This document shows positions 5,634 through 6,637 of a DNA stretch of 6,637 nt, piece after piece (position 1 is the first letter of the stretch; every line of letters starts with the position of its first letter). Below the pieces are notes generated by a model that searched no databases, had not been told where the DNA came from, and saw only the letters and a program-made list of their open reading frames with translations. The position numbers and the translations under genes are program-made. Source of the stretch: an uncultured bacterium (GTDB lineage: Bacteria > Cyanobacteriota > Vampirovibrionia > Gastranaerophilales > Gastranaerophilaceae); contig CASELB010000041.1 of NCBI GenBank assembly GCA_949288685.1, forward strand, positions 1-6,637, written 5' to 3'.

Positions 5634-6462
5634 GTACCCGTTTTTGACAAATTATTTCAAACAGATGTTTAATACAACTCCTCTAAGAGTACCGCAGAGT
5701 ATAATTTTCTGGGGGAGTGATTTTGAGTCGCAATTTATTTTAAGCCGTGAAATTGCAAGGATTTTGAACTGCACGGGGGATAAAAGTGACGGATGCACGT
5801 GTATTAATTGTAACTGGATACGTGATAATGCGCATCCGGCTGTTCAGGTAATATCAAGAGTTGATAACAAGCCATCCGATGATGAGTCCAAGACGGTTAT
5901 ATCGATTAAACAGGCAAATGAGATAAAAAGTTCACTTATGACGTCGTCGGATTTTTACAGGGTATTTATATTTTGTGACAGAGATGGTGACGGAAATATT
6001 TGCGGGTTAAATCAGCAAAATTTTCAGGAAGAGACTGCAAATTCATTATTAAAGATTATTGAAGAGCCTTCATCGAAGGTGATGTTTATTTTTCTTGCCA
6101 GATACAGGGAGGATTTGTTGTCGACTATTGTGAGCCGTTCACAGTGTTTTTATGTTCCGTCTTATGAGCGTCCGGCAATGGAATATTCAATTATAGACGG
6201 TATTTTTACTGGGTATTATGAATTTAAGCGAAAAGATGCATTTAACGCGGCGGAAGGATTAATAAATTTGGCGGGTGAACATTTGCCGCTTGAAGTTTTG
6301 TCTGCGGTTCAGAATTATATGGCGGATTTATTAAAGTCTAATCCGGGGAATAGTCGTTTTATAAGAGATATTGAAGCAGTTGAACGGGCAAAGCGTCAGA
6401 TAGAGTTGAATATGAATATGCAAAATGTCTTTGAAAATATGTGTTTGGATATAATTCACTAG
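5617..6462 (+). CDS. holB: DNA polymerase III subunit delta prime
   Basis: This 281-residue protein is somewhat shorter than E. coli delta prime (334). In the clamp loader it is the rigid stator against which tau/gamma ATPase subunits move. Seen: the IIFWGSD strand and turn (29-35) where ATPases carry Walker A, here without the GKT lysine, as often in delta prime; a Cys cluster C52, C60, C62, C65 that matches the zinc module, though with one rather than two residues between the middle cysteines; ANSLLKIIEEP (141-151), the family hallmark; and TIVSRSQCF (170-178) in the place of the SRC box, with Ser instead of Cys. Between the FIFCD strand (117-121) and ANSLLK is an extra stretch with DRDGDGNICGLN (121-132), an EF-hand-like loop. 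It overlaps holA by 17 bases, so translation is probably coupled. The thymidylate kinase gene often next to holB is absent here. Confidence 0.92.
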   Translation: MLLSDKYPFLTNYFKQMFNTTPLRVPQSIIFWGSDFESQFILSREIARILNCTGDKSDGCTCINCNWIRDNAHPAVQVISRVDNKPSDDESKTVISIKQANEIKSSLMTSSDFYRVFIFCDRDGDGNICGLNQQNFQEETANSLLKIIEEPSSKVMFIFLARYREDLLSTIVSRSQCFYVPSYERPAMEYSIIDGIFTGYYEFKRKDAFNAAEGLINLAGEHLPLEVLSAVQNYMADLLKSNPGNSRFIRDIEAVERAKRQIELNMNMQNVFENMCLDIIH

Positions 6463-6500
6463 GGGATGAAGATTGGGTTATCTGTTTTTATGCAGCGGGA

Positions 6501-6529
6501 TTGCTAAAAAAAGATTTTTTATATAGAAT
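6501..6529 (+). promoter_or_regulatory. Probable promoter of tRNA-Val
   Basis: TTGCTA (6501-6506) and TAGAAT (6524-6529) are 17 bases apart, matching consensus in four and five of six positions. Transcription would start near 6536, giving a leader of about 15 bases before the tRNA. It lies 38 bases after the holB stop. Confidence 0.45.
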
Positions 6530-6550
6530 ATGAATTACGGAGGATTATCC

Positions 6551-6623
6551 GGGCGATTGGCGCAGTTGGTAGCGCACTTGAACGACATTCAAGGGGTCAC
6601 AAGTTCGAGCCTTGTATCGCCCA
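6551..6623 (+). tRNA. tRNA-Val (anticodon GAC)
   Basis: A full cloverleaf can be drawn: acceptor GGGCGAT (6551-6557) with ATCGCCC (6616-6622) and discriminator A 6623; D arm GCGC-AGTTGGTA-GCGC (6560-6575); anticodon stem CTTGA (6577-6581) with TCAAG (6589-6593); variable GGGTC; T arm ACAAG-TTCGAGC-CTTGT (6599-6615). The anticodon GAC (6584-6586) reads GUC and GUU valine codons. All stems pair perfectly. The loop is ACGACAT, so position 33 (6583) is C where almost all tRNAs have U. CCA is not encoded and must be added by the nucleotidyltransferase. Eight T (6626-6633) follow, which may help termination. Apart from C33 it looks like a normal functional tRNA. Confidence 0.95.
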
Positions 6624-6637
6624 GATTTTTTTTAAGA

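Noticed and set aside
6505..6521. TAAAAAA-AGA-TTTTTTA hairpin as a holB terminator
   Set aside because: The stem has only A:T pairs and is too weak; it overlaps the probable tRNA promoter spacer.
6539..6543. GGAGG just before the tRNA as a ribosome site
   Set aside because: The sequence after it is the tRNA itself, with no reading frame worth calling.
1..6637. CRISPR array, insertion sequence, riboswitch or origin
   Set aside because: I see no regularly spaced repeats, transposase, terminal inverted repeats, conserved riboswitch core or DnaA-box cluster.

Overview
This is an AT-rich bacterial chromosomal window with short intergenic gaps and few GC-rich stretches. It carries two parts of the replication clamp loader, RNase HI, a type II toxin-antitoxin pair, a large LysM/lysozyme protein and a tRNA-Val. 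The overall style (low GC, small HEAT-repeat protein, large LysM plus GH24 protein without a signal peptide, mixed use of Shine-Dalgarno and apparently leaderless starts) recalls the uncultured gut relatives of Cyanobacteria (Gastranaerophilales/Melainabacteria). That is an inference from style, not proof; a Firmicute-like or other AT-rich lineage cannot be excluded without a database search.

Layout. Positions 1-4496 are transcribed leftwards. From right to left: an unrecognised 163-residue Gln/Ala-rich protein (4496-4005) with its own promoter and a strong terminator (3965-3993); a two-gene unit of a small HEAT-repeat protein and RNase HI (3827-3058); a HigB/RelE-like toxin followed by a HTH antitoxin (3003-2400), with its own good promoter and a palindrome between the -35 and -10; and a large ORF (2297-1, open at the window edge) with two long LysM units, a GH24 lysozyme domain, a third LysM and a long, probably helical C-terminal part. 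Positions 4668-6637 are transcribed rightwards: holA (delta) and holB (delta prime) of DNA polymerase III, overlapping by 17 bases, then a tRNA-Val(GAC) with a plausible own promoter. The only divergent gap is 4497-4667; no stretch over 300 bases lacks a gene.

How they fit. holA and holB encode the two subunits that, with tau/gamma (not in the window), open and load the sliding clamp; the overlap suggests coupled, roughly equal synthesis. RNase HI removes RNA from RNA:DNA hybrids. The toxin-antitoxin pair and the lysozyme look like accessory genes beside this housekeeping core. I found no evidence for a complete new multi-gene system. The items most worth a second look are an EF-hand-like loop inserted in HolB, a nearly identical nine-residue segment in the collar regions of HolA and HolB, C33 in place of U33 in the tRNA-Val anticodon loop, two promoters placed so that transcription should begin at the start codon, and the unusual LysM/lysozyme protein.
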